A stretch of DNA of 64,000 nt from Hyphodiscus hymeniophilus (lineage: Eukaryota; Ascomycota; Leotiomycetes; Helotiales; Hyphodiscaceae): NCBI GenBank assembly GCA_016508695.1, contig VNKQ01000004.1:1612001-1676000 (forward strand), in the 5' to 3' direction. The translations under genes were made by a program, and so were the position numbers. The notes under the pieces were generated by a model that was given only the letters and a program-made list of their open reading frames with translations, was not told the origin of the DNA and searched no databases. Shown piece after piece: positions 11,120 to 22,813 of this stretch (the stretch's first letter is position 1; every line of letters starts with the position of its first letter).

Positions 11120-12098
11120 ATTGAACAACCACTTCCCACGATCTTCCCACCCAGGATTAAGGGCCCTCATAGCAGGACCTGCCAGTAATCCATTCCTGAT
11201 TACACACCCGGCCTGACAGAAACGAACATGCTTTCGGTTGAGATCGTCTTGCGCCAGCCGGTTTGACCGTTGGAAATCTTACCCTGGACCCTTGATACAT
11301 CTCAAGATGCATATACCCTGTCGATGCATATCCCAGCTCGGTAGGTCTGCTCCGGACCCGACGGATTTGGAGTTGGATGATAGTGGCCTCATTGCCAGTA
11401 GGCTGGAAGTCCGAAGTATCCTGTCGTGGATCGTATATCATTCGTTGCCTTTAGACAGATCCGAAGAGCTCGGCGCCGGTCGGGGCACCTCAGTCTTGTC
11501 TGTCTCGCTTGCAGTAATGTCTCGCCTTACCATTTTGTCTACAACTCTTCAACTACCCTACGAACCAGCGGCAAACACTCGAGATCCAAGTGCCGTTTAA
11601 TCACTTAGCAGCGCCCTTGCTTTTCAAGAATCTCCCATAACCTCTTTCACCCATAACTGACACCGCGTCGAACCACACTTCAACTTCCACCATTCAATAA
11701 TGAAGCAACTTGGAAAATTCATCAACTGCCTGGCAGAAGCTGGTAGGGACATCGCCTATCCTAGTGTTCGCCACTCCAGCACACATATCGTTGAATACCA
11801 CCTCGCCCCTACTCGCTTTCCCCATCACACCCCTTCATATAACGGGCGATGTTCTAGGATCTCTAAATATCATACGGTCTCTTCTTCTCACTCGGGCATC
11901 GTGCTCCCTACAAAGCTCAATATGGATGGAATTCTTGCCTCTCTGACTGCGGCTTGCAGAAGCGAAATAACCAGAGCGGTGAGTGTGTGGGACAATAACT
12001 TGCCCGCAAGACTTTCTCGTGGCCCATTGGTACTAGTCAGTAGTGCAGCGGGCCTCCAGACAATTGGGAGTGCGTATTTTGTCTCCCATCTCCTTGTT

Positions 12099-13082
12099 TC
12101 ACCCTCTTTGAAAAGAGATGACGCCTTTGCAGTCCGCGACACTAATCGCCACGGACCTGATCTCTGTGCCCTGCCAGCTTTTAAGCAGTGGGGGCAGATT
12201 GGAGAAGTCTCGAGCCCCTGAGAACAGGCTTGCAAGGCATCCTTCTTCTGATGGCCTGATGATGCCGAAGAGCAGCAGTGCAGGATGCATCCACTTCAGC
12301 ATCCAAGAAGCCCTGTCCTTATTCTGCACATTGAGCTGAGTGTCGATGAAGCCCGGATGCAGGCTTACCGTCCATATCTCGCCATTACCCCCCTTCGAGC
12401 TGATACTTGAGGGTCCGTATTGATCGTTGAGGGTCTTCGCCTGAAGAACGTTGGCCAGTTTCGAGAGGCCATACCGACCAAAGTTGCCGAAGCCAGCAAC
12501 TTCTGCATCAGAGAAGATCATCTTCTTGACACCGAACGTGCGATGGCCCTCGCTGGAAACGCACACAACACGGGCAGAACCCGGTCCATCGCTGCGTGCT
12601 GTTGCGAGCAGAACAGGAAGAAGCTCACGCGTCAAAAGCCAGTGGGCCAAGTAGTTGGTTTGCATCTGACTTTCGAAGCCATCTTTGGTGACTTCGTAAG
12701 GAACGGCCATGATTCCCGCGTTGAGAATCAAACCGTGGAGTCGTGCCTCTTTGGACTTGAACGTCTTAGCTGCTGCCATGACGCTGTCGAGTGAAACGTG
12801 GTTCAACAACAAGACTCGCACATCGGCCTGAGGGTATGTCTCTGTGATTTTGGCAATGGCCGCTGTCGCTTTCTGGGATGATCGAGCTCCCATGAAGACT
12901 CGTGCTCCATGTGCGGCCAGGTTCAAACAGGTTTCATATCCAATGCCAGTGTTTCCTCCTGTTACGAGGAAAGTCTTGCCGTTGAGCGAGGGCAGAGATG
13001 AAGGCTGGAACATTGTGCCACTTGGAAAGGCTCTGATACTTTTTGGCAGAGGAAACTTATACGACCTTTGTCTCATAACCAT
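12099..13082 (-). CDS. Short-chain dehydrogenase/reductase (SDR, retinol dehydrogenase/WWOX-like)
   Basis: A single open frame of 327 residues; a start at Met24 (13013) fits the family better because the Rossmann fold (KTFLVTGGNTGIGYE) follows closely. Classical SDR motifs are present: TGGNTGIG for the NAD(P) cofactor, LNAGIM, a conserved VVCVSSEGH serine, and the catalytic YGLSK. It probably oxidises or reduces a small lipophilic alcohol or ketone; the substrate cannot be told. The last ~45 residues do not resemble usual SDR tails, so a 3' intron may have been missed. It is divergent from the bZIP gene across about 380 bp. Confidence 0.85.
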   Translation of the reverse strand: MVMRQRSYKFPLPKSIRAFPSGTMFQPSSLPSLNGKTFLVTGGNTGIGYETCLNLAAHGARVFMGARSSQKATAAIAKITETYPQADVRVLLLNHVSLDSVMAAAKTFKSKEARLHGLILNAGIMAVPYEVTKDGFESQMQTNYLAHWLLTRELLPVLLATARSDGPGSARVVCVSSEGHRTFGVKKMIFSDAEVAGFGNFGRYGLSKLANVLQAKTLNDQYGPSSISSKGGNGEIWTVSLHPGFIDTQLNVQNKDRASWMLKWMHPALLLFGIIRPSEEGCLASLFSGARDFSNLPPLLKSWQGTEIRSVAISVADCKGVISFQRG

Positions 13083-13458
13083 AAAATTTGTGCTGCACTG
13101 AAGACGGATGGGAAGGTTACTTATACCTTAATCATAAGCCCCAGAGCGAGACGTCCATGGCGACACGACTACTTAGCATATCTCACTAGACTCCTTCACT
13201 GCGGTACGAATGACACTTTATTCCCCATTCAGGACATGATGAAAAGAAGATACCCTGTTGATGTTAATTTGTCAATACTTCGTCAAAGGAGCGAGCCAAG
13301 GCCCTAATCCCAAAAAGGCCAAAAAAGTCAGCCATTTCGACGACGCGAGAGTGCGCCGCATCGACACCCGTGGACTTTATTGTTTTTGGGATGAGTTTCG
13401 CTTTCTTCAACACCATGACAACCTTTCGCGTTTGTCATGATTGCAGAAATCGATCACA
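13083..13458. promoter_or_regulatory. Divergent promoter region (SDR / bZIP)
   Basis: Short region between two divergent genes, so it probably carries both promoters. An ATG-containing stretch at about 13413 ending in a possible GTCATGATTGCAG could be a tiny upstream exon of the bZIP gene, but this is not supported further. Confidence 0.5.
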
Positions 13459-14460
13459 ATGCACGGTGCGGAGATCTCCAAGGACGATTGGATCGTCATA
13501 GACGAGAGGCAGGAACGAAAGAAGAGACAGAATCGACTGAACCAACGGGCACTGAGGGAGCGGAAGAGAAAGGATGAGGTTCGGGTGGTTACTGGGAAAA
13601 GACCGTATCGGGTCAGTCGCTGGCGGATTGGATTTGGAGGAGAGTCTCAGGAGCAGCATAGGGTTAATCCCTCATGCTTGACGGTGCACACCCATATATC
13701 CACTCCACGCCAACCCTCGGATGAGCAGAGTATCGAGCAGTATGCTAGGGGACAGTCAACCCCCGAGCCGGGTTTGGAGCCTCTCTCGGCACTGGTCGAA
13801 CGGATCAAGCCCAAGGCTTGCTCGACTCCTTCATCATCTGTCAACTTTCCTCTTTCCGCAGACCACCTCATCCGGCTCATTCATCAGAATGTATTCTTCG
13901 CCCTTATGCAGAACAAGTCTATCCTTTCAACAACAACTTATTTGACGAAACCCGCTGTCCAGAGCCCGGCCCTGGTCATACCTCCCTCCCGAGACTTCTG
14001 TGATGGTTTGACTCTGATTCATCCCATTATCGAACACCCACTTCCCCAATCGCTGCATCCGACTCCATTGCAAAGCACCATACCTCATGCAGCCTGGCTG
14101 AACATATTTCCATGGCCGCGTTTTCGAGATAATCTCATCGTGAACGAGTCAATCTTTGATGGCGGCGACCTTTTATGCGACCTTTTCGGAGACCTATTTG
14201 CCTATAATGGCCCATCTCGTAACGAAATCGACTTCGACAAATCCGGTGGGGGCGAAAAAGAGGATGGTGTACACGGGGGAAGGCGGGGATTGATTATTTG
14301 GGGCGAGCCTTGGGATACGGAGGCCTGGGAAGTTACGCAGGGTTTCATGGAGAAATGGTCCTGGCTCCTGACAGGCTGCGAGGACTTAGTGGAAGTGAGC
14401 AACCGTCGGAGAGCGACGAGGGATGAGGATCCTTTGCGGTGGGAGGTGGTCATAGAGTAG
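13459..14460 (+). CDS. bZIP-type transcription factor with DUF3425 domain
   Basis: One exon, 333 residues from the first ATG. Near the N-terminus is a basic region, ERKKRQNRLNQRALRERK, with the N-x2-Q-R-A arrangement of fungal AP-1-like bZIPs, but a poor leucine zipper follows. The C-terminal ~200 residues match the layout of DUF3425: LSADHLIRLIHQNVFFALMQ, then PHAAWLNIFPWPRFRDNLI, then a WGEPWDTEAWEVT block and a final WLL helix. Such proteins are common fungal transcription factors, sometimes in secondary-metabolite or stress regulation; the specific target here is unknown. Confidence 0.87.
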   Translation: MHGAEISKDDWIVIDERQERKKRQNRLNQRALRERKRKDEVRVVTGKRPYRVSRWRIGFGGESQEQHRVNPSCLTVHTHISTPRQPSDEQSIEQYARGQSTPEPGLEPLSALVERIKPKACSTPSSSVNFPLSADHLIRLIHQNVFFALMQNKSILSTTTYLTKPAVQSPALVIPPSRDFCDGLTLIHPIIEHPLPQSLHPTPLQSTIPHAAWLNIFPWPRFRDNLIVNESIFDGGDLLCDLFGDLFAYNGPSRNEIDFDKSGGGEKEDGVHGGRRGLIIWGEPWDTEAWEVTQGFMEKWSWLLTGCEDLVEVSNRRRATRDEDPLRWEVVIE

Positions 14461-15653
14461 ATGCTTCCTGCTTTGAACAACAGGACTTGCATATCTCCAG
14501 GAACTCAACAGCCGCACAGCATTGATCTGCCATAAGTGCAGAGCACGGCATTGTCGATGGATCTGGTTTTATCGTACCTCCAGCTGCGTTCCCTCTGTCT
14601 GGCGTTCGTCACGTCACGTCGAAGTCGACCTCGGCCCCCAGTCTACCTGACCATGATCAGTGGGAGAGTCTTTCGGCCACTAAAGGAGCATGGTCGGGGT
14701 CATCAAACCCTCTCAGAGCACACATGGTTGGAGGAACGGGGTGAGTGGTTAATTGTATGAGTGTTCCTGGTTTCACACAACCCCACATACATAAATAGTG
14801 GTGCAATAAGGCAGATGTACCGTGTACGGAGGTACGTAATATTTGACCGGCAATACCAGTAAGGTCAATTAAGGTCGGTTGACGGGACGGTACTGCCGAT
14901 TTTTACGTTGAGTATCAGCATCGTAAATCATAGGTTAGATCTACTTTGCATAATGGACGTTTGTGGTAAATACTATGGGGTTGTTTCACGAAATCGAAAG
15001 CAACTTACACATCTGTCGTGGTCGATTCATCAGGATCAAAAGGAGATTCAGGAGTCAAGACTTCGGAGGTATATTGCTAGCAACAGTTTGAGAGTTCAAG
15101 CCGTGTCGCAACTGCCTGAATGGGTTAGGCGGTGTCAGCAACCATGTCCTCCATTACTATGCGTTTTGGTGGGAAGAGGTTGATTTCCTGCAATTGTGTA
15201 GAATTGCCTTCGAAGTTCGAACGCTATATTCTATGAGTATCATGCATCATTCTGTGGCAACAATGCTCCTGAAAGCTCTTAATCTCTTTGGAGTGTTTGG
15301 TTAGAGTTATCACAGCCCAAGCGCCTTACGAAAAGAAGGGCTAGATTACCGTTGTAGATCTTGTGCCGGGCACTAGGCCAGGTTTACTCAGTCGATGGAT
15401 TCAAAAATCCGAGATCGCGCGGAGGAATCTACATATCTTATTCGGCCCTTTGATCTCCGTGCACCATGGTCCTGCAAATATAGACCACACTAGGATCGTA
15501 TGGACAAAGGTATACGCGTTAGAAGGAACCGTACTGGGCAGTGCGATGACCTGCCTCGAGTCCTGTCCGAATTAGTATTTGGATGAAAGCCCTCTTCTTC
15601 CATTCTCTCTCATCCTTTTCTCACTTATCATTGCCTGCCTTTCTGTATTCCTC
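14461..15653. promoter_or_regulatory. Intergenic region upstream of the GH55 gene
   Basis: Nearly 1.2 kb without a supportable gene; it presumably holds the bZIP terminator and the GH55 promoter. Only short unsupported frames were seen. Confidence 0.5.
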
Positions 15654-18600
15654 ATGATGGCAATCTTCCTTGGCCTTGCTTCTTTCATTGCGCTTGTGGC
15701 GGCGATTCCCCAGCCGCCTAGTGGTCGTACCTCGACTTTCAGTCCTCTTCCTTCTTCTCTTTCGAATCCGAAGAATCTCTCTCTAGTTTACAATGATGGA
15801 ACGCAAGCCCAGAAGCCGTCAGTGATATTCTCGGAGGTCCTGCTTCGTTCAGAGGGGTACAGTCGTATTTTACGTGGATACTAATAGGTTGCAGGAACCT
15901 CAATATTGCCCAGGGTCTGAACACCTCAATCAATCCAGCGATCATTGTAAACTCCTCACACCCTCTCTCACTCATTGCTGAAGCCTCTTGCGATGGCCCA
16001 ACCGCAGGATCTCCTTCATCTTTCTGGAGAGAGCTCATCACCCATAATGGAGCTGCTGTACAACTAGGTGGCGCTTCATTCACTGTCTTCCGGAATGTTG
16101 TAGATGATTTTGGGGCCGACAACTCGGGAAACAGCGATGCTTCTGGTGCTATCAATAACGCCATTGGTAGTGAGTAAGACTGTAATCACAAACAGATATG
16201 GGCTAATGATTTGAAGATGGAGACCGCTATGGCAATGGCGTCACAACTCGACCGGCTTATGTCTATGTCCCTGCTGGCACCTATAAGATCTCGAACCAAG
16301 TCAATATGCTGGTGAACACATTTCTTGTTGGGGATCCACTCAACATGCCTACTTTCGTTGCAGACAGTTCCCTCGGGTCGAACCCCGTGATTCAGGGATT
16401 TGACAATAGCGCCCAGTCAACGACAAACTTCTATATTGGCATACGCAACATTAACATTGACACGACAAGCATCAGTATCAGTATAACAGCCGTTGGACTC
16501 AACTGGGCAGTTTCTCAAGGATGCTCCCTTTTCAACGTCAACTTCAATATGCCAGATTCATCCTCTCACATTGGTATCACGATGGATGCCTTTAGCACAA
16601 GTGGCGATAACGAAGGTGGTGGTTCTGGTACCCTGATCTCTGATTGTGTGAGTATTTTGTGGTGAACAGCTTGATGGATCTTCGAGCTGATCATACTCTA
16701 GACTTTCACAGGTGGTGCCATTGGGATCCAGCTATCAAACCAACAATACCACTTCAAAGGTAAGTTCTTACTCCTGCTGCTTTCGCGGTCATTTGGGAGC
16801 CGGTACAGGACTGAGAGCTTCAACATCTCTGAAATACCTTCAATGTGCAAACGATTCATGCACACTCCGTAAACAGAGCTCTCAGCTCTTTACGGTGCTC
16901 AAGTCTTCCTCAAATCATAGTACTAAATCGTGTTGCGATAGGTCTCACGTTCAACGGCTGTAACACGGGTGTTTTCATCGACCATGTGTTTGTTGCATCG
17001 TTTCAGGACATTACTTTTGAAAATTGTAATTACGGTATTGATATGTCAAGTTCGTTCAACATTGGCGCCATCTCCCTCATTGACTCGTCCATCTCTTCTT
17101 GCAACGCCGGTATCTTCACAGCCGTCACCGGTAGTGGCGAAGGATCTATCGTCATCGACAACTTCAATGTTGGTGGTGGCGTGACGACTGTATTGTCATC
17201 ATCTTCTTCTTCAGCACTTCTCACCGGCTCTGTAACGGCTGGAAACACATGGGTGATGGGTAATGAGAACCCTCAGAACTTCCAGAGTGGAAAAACTTAC
17301 CCCATCACCCGTCCATCGGCTCTGCTCTCTGGTGGGAACTATTACACGAAAAAGCAGCCGCAGTACGAGACTTATGATATAAGTCAATTTGTGAATGTTA
17401 AAAGCGTTTCTGGCTTTACCGTGTACGGTGATAGTTAGTTTTCCCCCAATTCAACGAGACCGCCAACGCTGATTGTCCCCCGCAGATGTACACGATGATT
17501 CCGCCGCAATCAACGCTATTTTGGCGGCAAATGCCAATTGCAAGATCGTCTACTTCCCTCAAGGCATCTACAAAGTCATGAGTACAATTGTTGTGCCTCC
17601 CGGGTCTCGCATCGTTGGAGACGTCTATTCATCCATCAGCGGTGTCGGATCGAACTTCTTCAATGATGCTTCGCCCATTCCAGTTGTTCAAGTTGGCCAG
17701 CCTGGTGATACGGGAGTTGTGGAGATCTCAGACATGATTTTCACGGTGGCAGACGTCCTGCAAGGCGCCATAATCTTGGAAGTCAACATGGCCGGAAATC
17801 CAGGTGATGTATCATTCCATAATAGCCATCTCAGAGTCGGAGGCACTGCGGACACGCTTGTTAATACCAATTGCGGCGGAGACGACACTTCAGATTGTAA
17901 AGCAGCATTTGCCATGCTGCATGTTACTTCTTCTGCAAGCCCTTATATTGAAAACATGTGGGGCTGGACTGCTGACCACTCTTTGGATGGCGGCCCCGCC
18001 CAGAACATTGCCACTGGGCGAGGCGCTCTAATCGAAAGTACCAAAGGTGCTTGGTTGGTCGGTACTGCATTTGAACATAACACACTTTATCAATACAACC
18101 TCAATAATGCCCAGAATGTCTTCATCGGCATGCAGCAAACGGAAACAGCGTATTGGCAAGGAATTGGAACTGCAGAGCAGGCTCCTCAACCATGGGCTGC
18201 GTTGTCTCAATTCGGAGATCCCACCTTCTCGAATTGTGGCACAACTGGAGATTCAGGAAACGCGCAGTGCTTTATGGGATTCGCTCAACATATGTCATCC
18301 TCCTCTAATATCGTCATTCACGGGTCGGCATTCTGGGTCTTCTTTAACGATGTAAGCAAGTTTCTAGACCCCATTGTTATTGCCTCCATCTTCCCAAATC
18401 AAGATGCTCACTCCAGACTTTGCAGATGACAGATGGCAGCTTTTCGAATGCTGGCTGTCCCAACCACAACAATATCTGCCAAGAGAATGCCGTCTTCATA
18501 AGTACGACTTCTGATCTATTTTGGTACAATCTACTCACAAAAAGCACTACCAACATGATCTTTGACGGAGGGATCGTCACGGCGACCCAGGTCAATAATC

Positions 18601-18677
18601 CGGGCGGCTGGGAAGGAAGTGTTCCTGGTGTCATTGCAGCTTATTTGAAGGATTCGGGAGTGGCAAGTGCTCAGTAG
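15654..18677 (+). CDS. Secreted GH55 exo-beta-1,3-glucanase (glucan 1,3-beta-glucosidase)
   Basis: Exons: 15654 to about 15856, 15895-16169, 16217-16647, 16702-16759, 16942-17433, 17486-18351, 18426-18677. The protein begins with a signal peptide (MMAIFLGLASFIALVAA). Two pectate-lyase-like right-handed helix modules follow, each opening with the GH55 pattern: VFRNVVDDFGAD plus VYVPAGTYKIS in the first, and VHDDSAAIN plus VYFPQGIYKV in the second. The middle has LTFNGCNTGV and the end carries EHNTLYQYNL and QTETAYWQ, consistent with GH55 catalytic regions. Such enzymes cut glucose or laminaribiose from beta-1,3-glucan in fungal or plant cell walls. The first intron fits in phase only as a 38-nt intron starting GTACAG, which is unusually short. 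Intron 4 (16760-16941, 182 nt) is long compared with the others. Confidence 0.88.
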
Positions 18678-18917
18678 AATCTATTAACAAAAGATCTATG
18701 GTCTCCGAAGCATAAAAGTGCCGTAGCGAACTCAAGCATCGAGACATCCTCGATTCCTCTTTTGTTGCAATCCTCACGATCAAACAACATCGATTGATTC
18801 AACTGAGGACAATGAAATGCACCATCCAAGAACGCTCCAAGAGCGAAAGGGTGACAAGTTCTCAGTAATATGACGTATTATCATTATCATTGCTGCATAT
18901 CCATCATTTTATCATTA

Positions 18918-21900
18918 TCACGGAGCTCCATGCCTACTTCGTGATAATGGAGAAACGACTCCATACCCATTCTCTGCGTTCCCACTTCTCAAGGGAGGGC
19001 TACTAGGATCATACTCGTGCTCAATCGTGATGCCCCTGGGCGATGGAGATACCTGGTCATAAGCATGTACGGTGCTTCCCCAACCCGGTTGCAGCATCGC
19101 AGCACCATATGATGGCCTACGATCTTCTCCCACCGCCTCCGAGGTTATCGGTGTGTGGTGTTGAGGCTGTTGATGTTGTTGATAGTGCTGGATAGGCCGC
19201 ATGGGTGCTGCTGGGGGAGAACCGACAGGCCTTCTACGTGGGATTACATGAGGATCTGACGGCTGTCTTGTTCCAAACGAGGATCTTTGATCGTAGCTTC
19301 TCACCGATGGTATTGGTGCTATTGGACTAGGAGTTCTGCTTTCCTTGTGACGTAAGATATCGGTGCCAACACGAGGAGAGTGGTATCCAGAATCCCGTAT
19401 TGGGTCGAAGCCTTGGAAACCGTTCATCTGCCTCTGCGGGGCTAATGGAGGCTGCACAGCACTGAGAGGAAACAGAGGGCCTCCGTGGTTCGTCTCGTTC
19501 ACATGGTTTGTGGTCATTCGATCAACGACAATGGCACTGCTAAGTCGATCGAGTCTTGTTTGCAGCTCTTCCCAACTTCCCAGCTTGACGTACCATTCGA
19601 AGTTATCTCCCCACCGGAAAGCTTTCAGGATCAGCCATAATAGCAGGAGCACTATCGGCTTTACAAGTCTGGTCAGCCTTGGTTCTTGCGATGAATCAGG
19701 CGACTATCTGTACTTACGCCAACACAAGCAGACCAGATATCAATCTGCTTTTCACCCCCGTTCCACCAAGAGCTTGTTGCGAAAACAAAGACAGTCAAGA
19801 TGCAAAACACAAGGCCGAAATATGCGGGGATTGGTTGTAGCCATCCCAAAGTGGTCGAGAACGGGATGTGTATGTTATGGACTGCCCAATGGTTGTATTC
19901 TGGGTAATCATCGATGAGTTGGGCGGATTTGCGGAACCTTCGTAGCCTGAGACGTCTATTAGTGTCGCCATGACACCAGAAGATATGTTCACATACCACA
20001 TTCTATATCGAATAAAAGCCAAGCACTGCGACCCCCAAACTAGCACGACAGCGACAGTCGCAACCCCACTCCTAAGAAAGATCGAGGAATCAGTCATCAT
20101 CTAACTTGATCGAATGACACGGCTAGCGAGCCATCACTAAATTACTCCACCATAGAAGAAGATCTCTTCTTTCCAGACAACTTACATGATCTCCTGTAGA
20201 TCCAGGTCAGATGTTCCTTTGTTCAAATGAAGAAATGGAACCCAACAAAATGCTGCCGTTGAAAGGAAGAGGGCAGCTGCCGGAACCTTTCTGTGAGGTG
20301 TTGTCGTGCTCAGCTTGGCAATCCACCACCAGTATTTATCATCCGGGTCAATCTCCCGAGTAAGGCCAAATAGGGTTCTTGACGAGACGTAAAGCGCAGT
20401 ATTTGCAGCGCTCAGAACAGCCAAAATCAAACACCCATTGATGAATCCGGGGAGGGTTGGTATGCTGGCATGGAGAACGGCAATGACTAGAACTGAGCTA
20501 GAGGAGAAGATATCAGTGCATACCACGTCATTTATGGAGTCGAAGGCCTAGAATATAAACTTCTCGGAGCCATTTGAGAACAACCCATTCATAAGAGGTA
20601 TTGGCAGACGAATCTCAAGGCTTGGATCTACTGACCTGCTCTCCGTTGTGTTCGTAGCTGGTTTGAATGCGCTTGTTCCATGAGCAACTCGGCCAGACAA
20701 GGAGGGCAGTAATGGATCATTCCATGCCACGTTCAGGTAGAAGCCAAGTGCTGACAAGAAATATATAGCAGCTGTGAGATAGGCGATAAGCTTTGCGGGA
20801 TATTTGAGGGACTTCCGGGGGTCTTTGGCTTCCAGAGCCGTCACGGCGACAATCTCAACTCCGATGTACCCATAAGCTACTATTGGAACGGTCACGCTTG
20901 AGTAATGACAGTCAGCTGCATTGCATTTTACAAAGATCCAGGAACATGTACTTACAGAACAGCAATTGCATGGTTCGATGCCACAGCAGGGTTGTTCTGG
21001 AAGCTGTCATTGATGTCTTGAAGGAGCATCGTTAGCCACTAAGGAGGTGTTGGGGATAAATCACAACCTACAAGTTGACTGGACTTTACCGTTTCTCGTG
21101 GGCGCATGCGTGTCTAGATTTCAGTCATTAATTACCCCATGATCATGGTTCAGGCGCCATACTTTCGTTGTTGATGATTAACATTGTCAAAAAAGCACCA
21201 CCAACGAGCGTCAATTTAAGAAGACCCATGATTGCTTCCACGTTTCCATACCACTGCGAGATGTCTTTCAGCGCCAAACGAAGAAACGAGGTAATGAATC
21301 CATACTTACCAAAACTCCCAAGCAATTAATAGCAAGCAGAAGTATTGGTGCACCACCGATGAATATGAAGTCTTGAAGAAGCGGGGCCCAATTCCAGTAA
21401 CTTGCCAAATTCGCCGCCGCGATAACCAAGCTGGCAAAACTTATGGCATAGGCATACCTGCACTCGATCAGCGTCTCGACCTAAAGGACTAGGCTTCATT
21501 TACCAATAGGCCAATCCCACGACGATCGCAAGATCTTTATCGACGAATGCTTTCACGAACTCGACCATAGCGTTTGCAATAGGCCAGTGCCCGACCATTT
21601 CAGCAATACCTTCCATAACACATATGACCCCAATTCCCACTACTGTGTACGAGATCAAGGCTCCTGCCGGTCCTGCGATCCCGAGGATTTCGCCGCTGTT
21701 GTCGAAAAGTCCCATACCAATCGTCCCCGATATGACTATCAACTGACGTATAGCTCAGCCTTGTCACCAAGTGCAATCTAGTGCAAACTCACGAATATGT
21801 GTATTGATTGTAGATCTCTCCTGTTGGCAAGGTATGCCGTCAGCTCGATATCAAAGCCAATTTGAGGAATTGGTAGACTCACTTCACGAGACGATGTGCA

Positions 21901-22052
21901 GTGCCCGCAGGCAACATTCCAGCATTGTTCGCCAGTTCATGCGAAGATCGACTAGATGGCGGTTCAGGCGTAGCATTGTAAGTTCCATTGCTGAACATAT
22001 TGAACGAGTTCCCTCCGCGAGGAGACTCTGTATGCTCCATCATTTTGAACAT
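18918..22052 (-). CDS. Amino-acid permease (YAT/APC superfamily) with a long C-terminal tail
   Basis: Twelve exons in phase: 22052-21883, 21820-21793, 21742-21504, 21457-21310, 21253-21163, 21113-21090, 21016-20956, 20896-20632, 20547-20186, 20071-19997, 19946-19718, 19658-18918 (810 residues). The first transmembrane helix carries the family motif ISGTIGMGLFDNSGEIL after a cytosolic KRDLQS segment. VAYGYIGVEIVAVTALEAKD and SAANTALYVSSRTLFGLTRE are further permease signatures, followed by WGSQCLAFIRYR. The last ~230 residues are polar, rich in Pro, Ser, Gln and His and probably disordered; typical fungal amino-acid permeases end much sooner. The protein should sit in the plasma membrane and import amino acids by proton symport; specificity cannot be told. 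Two acceptors (20072 and 19947) were chosen because nearer AGs would create stops. Confidence 0.85.
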
Positions 22053-22475
22053 GAGATGAAGATCAGACGAAACGTGTTACCCAGCCTTACTGTTATGTAC
22101 CACAAAAGTAGAAGTTCAAGGAACCAGGGTAGCACCAGGTACAACGCAGTGAAGATAGCTTATGTTTGACAGCCTAATTCGACAAATCAGAGCGCCACGG
22201 CCTACAGCTCATGCAATGGCCCCAACTGGGGGCACCATGCACTCCAATTATTGACACCGGCTCGTCTCGGTCCTTATCTACCTGAAAACATGCGGGGTGA
22301 TTCGGAGCCTCATTTGCTTGGTTTCTAGTCGCATCATCCAAATATAGAAGCCTTGCGCTCTTGATATGGATTCCAGATTCGTGCAGCCTTATTTCTCAAC
22401 ATAATCAGACAACCACCAGAACAACAAAAACTCGGATTCGAAAACATCGTCAAATTACTCGCAAGGCCTCCAGTC
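22053..22475. promoter_or_regulatory. Divergent promoter region (permease / 69-aa gene)
   Basis: About 420 bp between divergent start codons. No other coding signal seen. Confidence 0.45.
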
Positions 22476-22813
22476 ATGCCCGATTGCGAAAATGTCATAG
22501 AGCCTATTTTGGCCGCTTACATCGACCAGAAGAAGCTACAAAGGCTTTTAGAAAAGATCTTCGGACATGAAATCGTGGTTTATGTGAGTGGACAGCACTT
22601 GCTGCGTCCGGGCGCAGGGCACACTCAGTGTGACGGTGGCTGATCAACCATGTTAACAGTCGAAAAACGATAGGTTCATCTTTACTGCCCCGAGACTGCT
22701 CACAGAGGTTGGTCTGCTTGCCTACGCTGATAGCAAGAAAAGCGCTGATTTGACTTCAGGATGAGCTTGAGTATGCAACACTGAAGACTGTACACTCCTG
22801 TATTTTTGGCTGA
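22476..22813 (+). CDS. Small hypothetical protein (69 aa, three exons)
   Basis: ATG at 22476 opens an exon to 22583, joined to 22660-22707 and 22760-22813; every border is canonical (GTGAGT..AACAG and GTTGGT..TTCAG) and the frame closes exactly, giving 69 residues. The protein is acidic at its start (MPDCENVIEPILAAYIDQKK), followed by an amphipathic helix (LQRLLEKIFGHEIVVY) and a short beta-like segment (RFIFTAPRLLTEDELEY). No family is recognised, and there is no signal peptide or membrane helix. It lies about 500 bp upstream of the CorA-like gene on the same strand. The clean phase across two introns is the main evidence that it is real. Confidence 0.55.

Larger units (their letters stand above)
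9490..12098. other. Gene-poor 2.6-kb stretch
   Basis: Only short frames without recognisable content. It contains two small tandem repeats (separate entries), a CTAGCTAG palindrome near 10938 and a cluster of TACCATGGTA-type palindromes at about 10968-10998. The unfound first exon of the bHLH gene should lie at its left end. At 11990-12095 (minus) an open stretch beginning near KYALPIVW could be an extra 3' exon of the dehydrogenase, but no supporting splice pair was found. Confidence 0.5.

Noticed and set aside
11700..12221. 173-codon plus-strand frame beginning ATG
   Set aside because: No domain and composition like non-coding sequence; its 3' part overlaps the end of the dehydrogenase.
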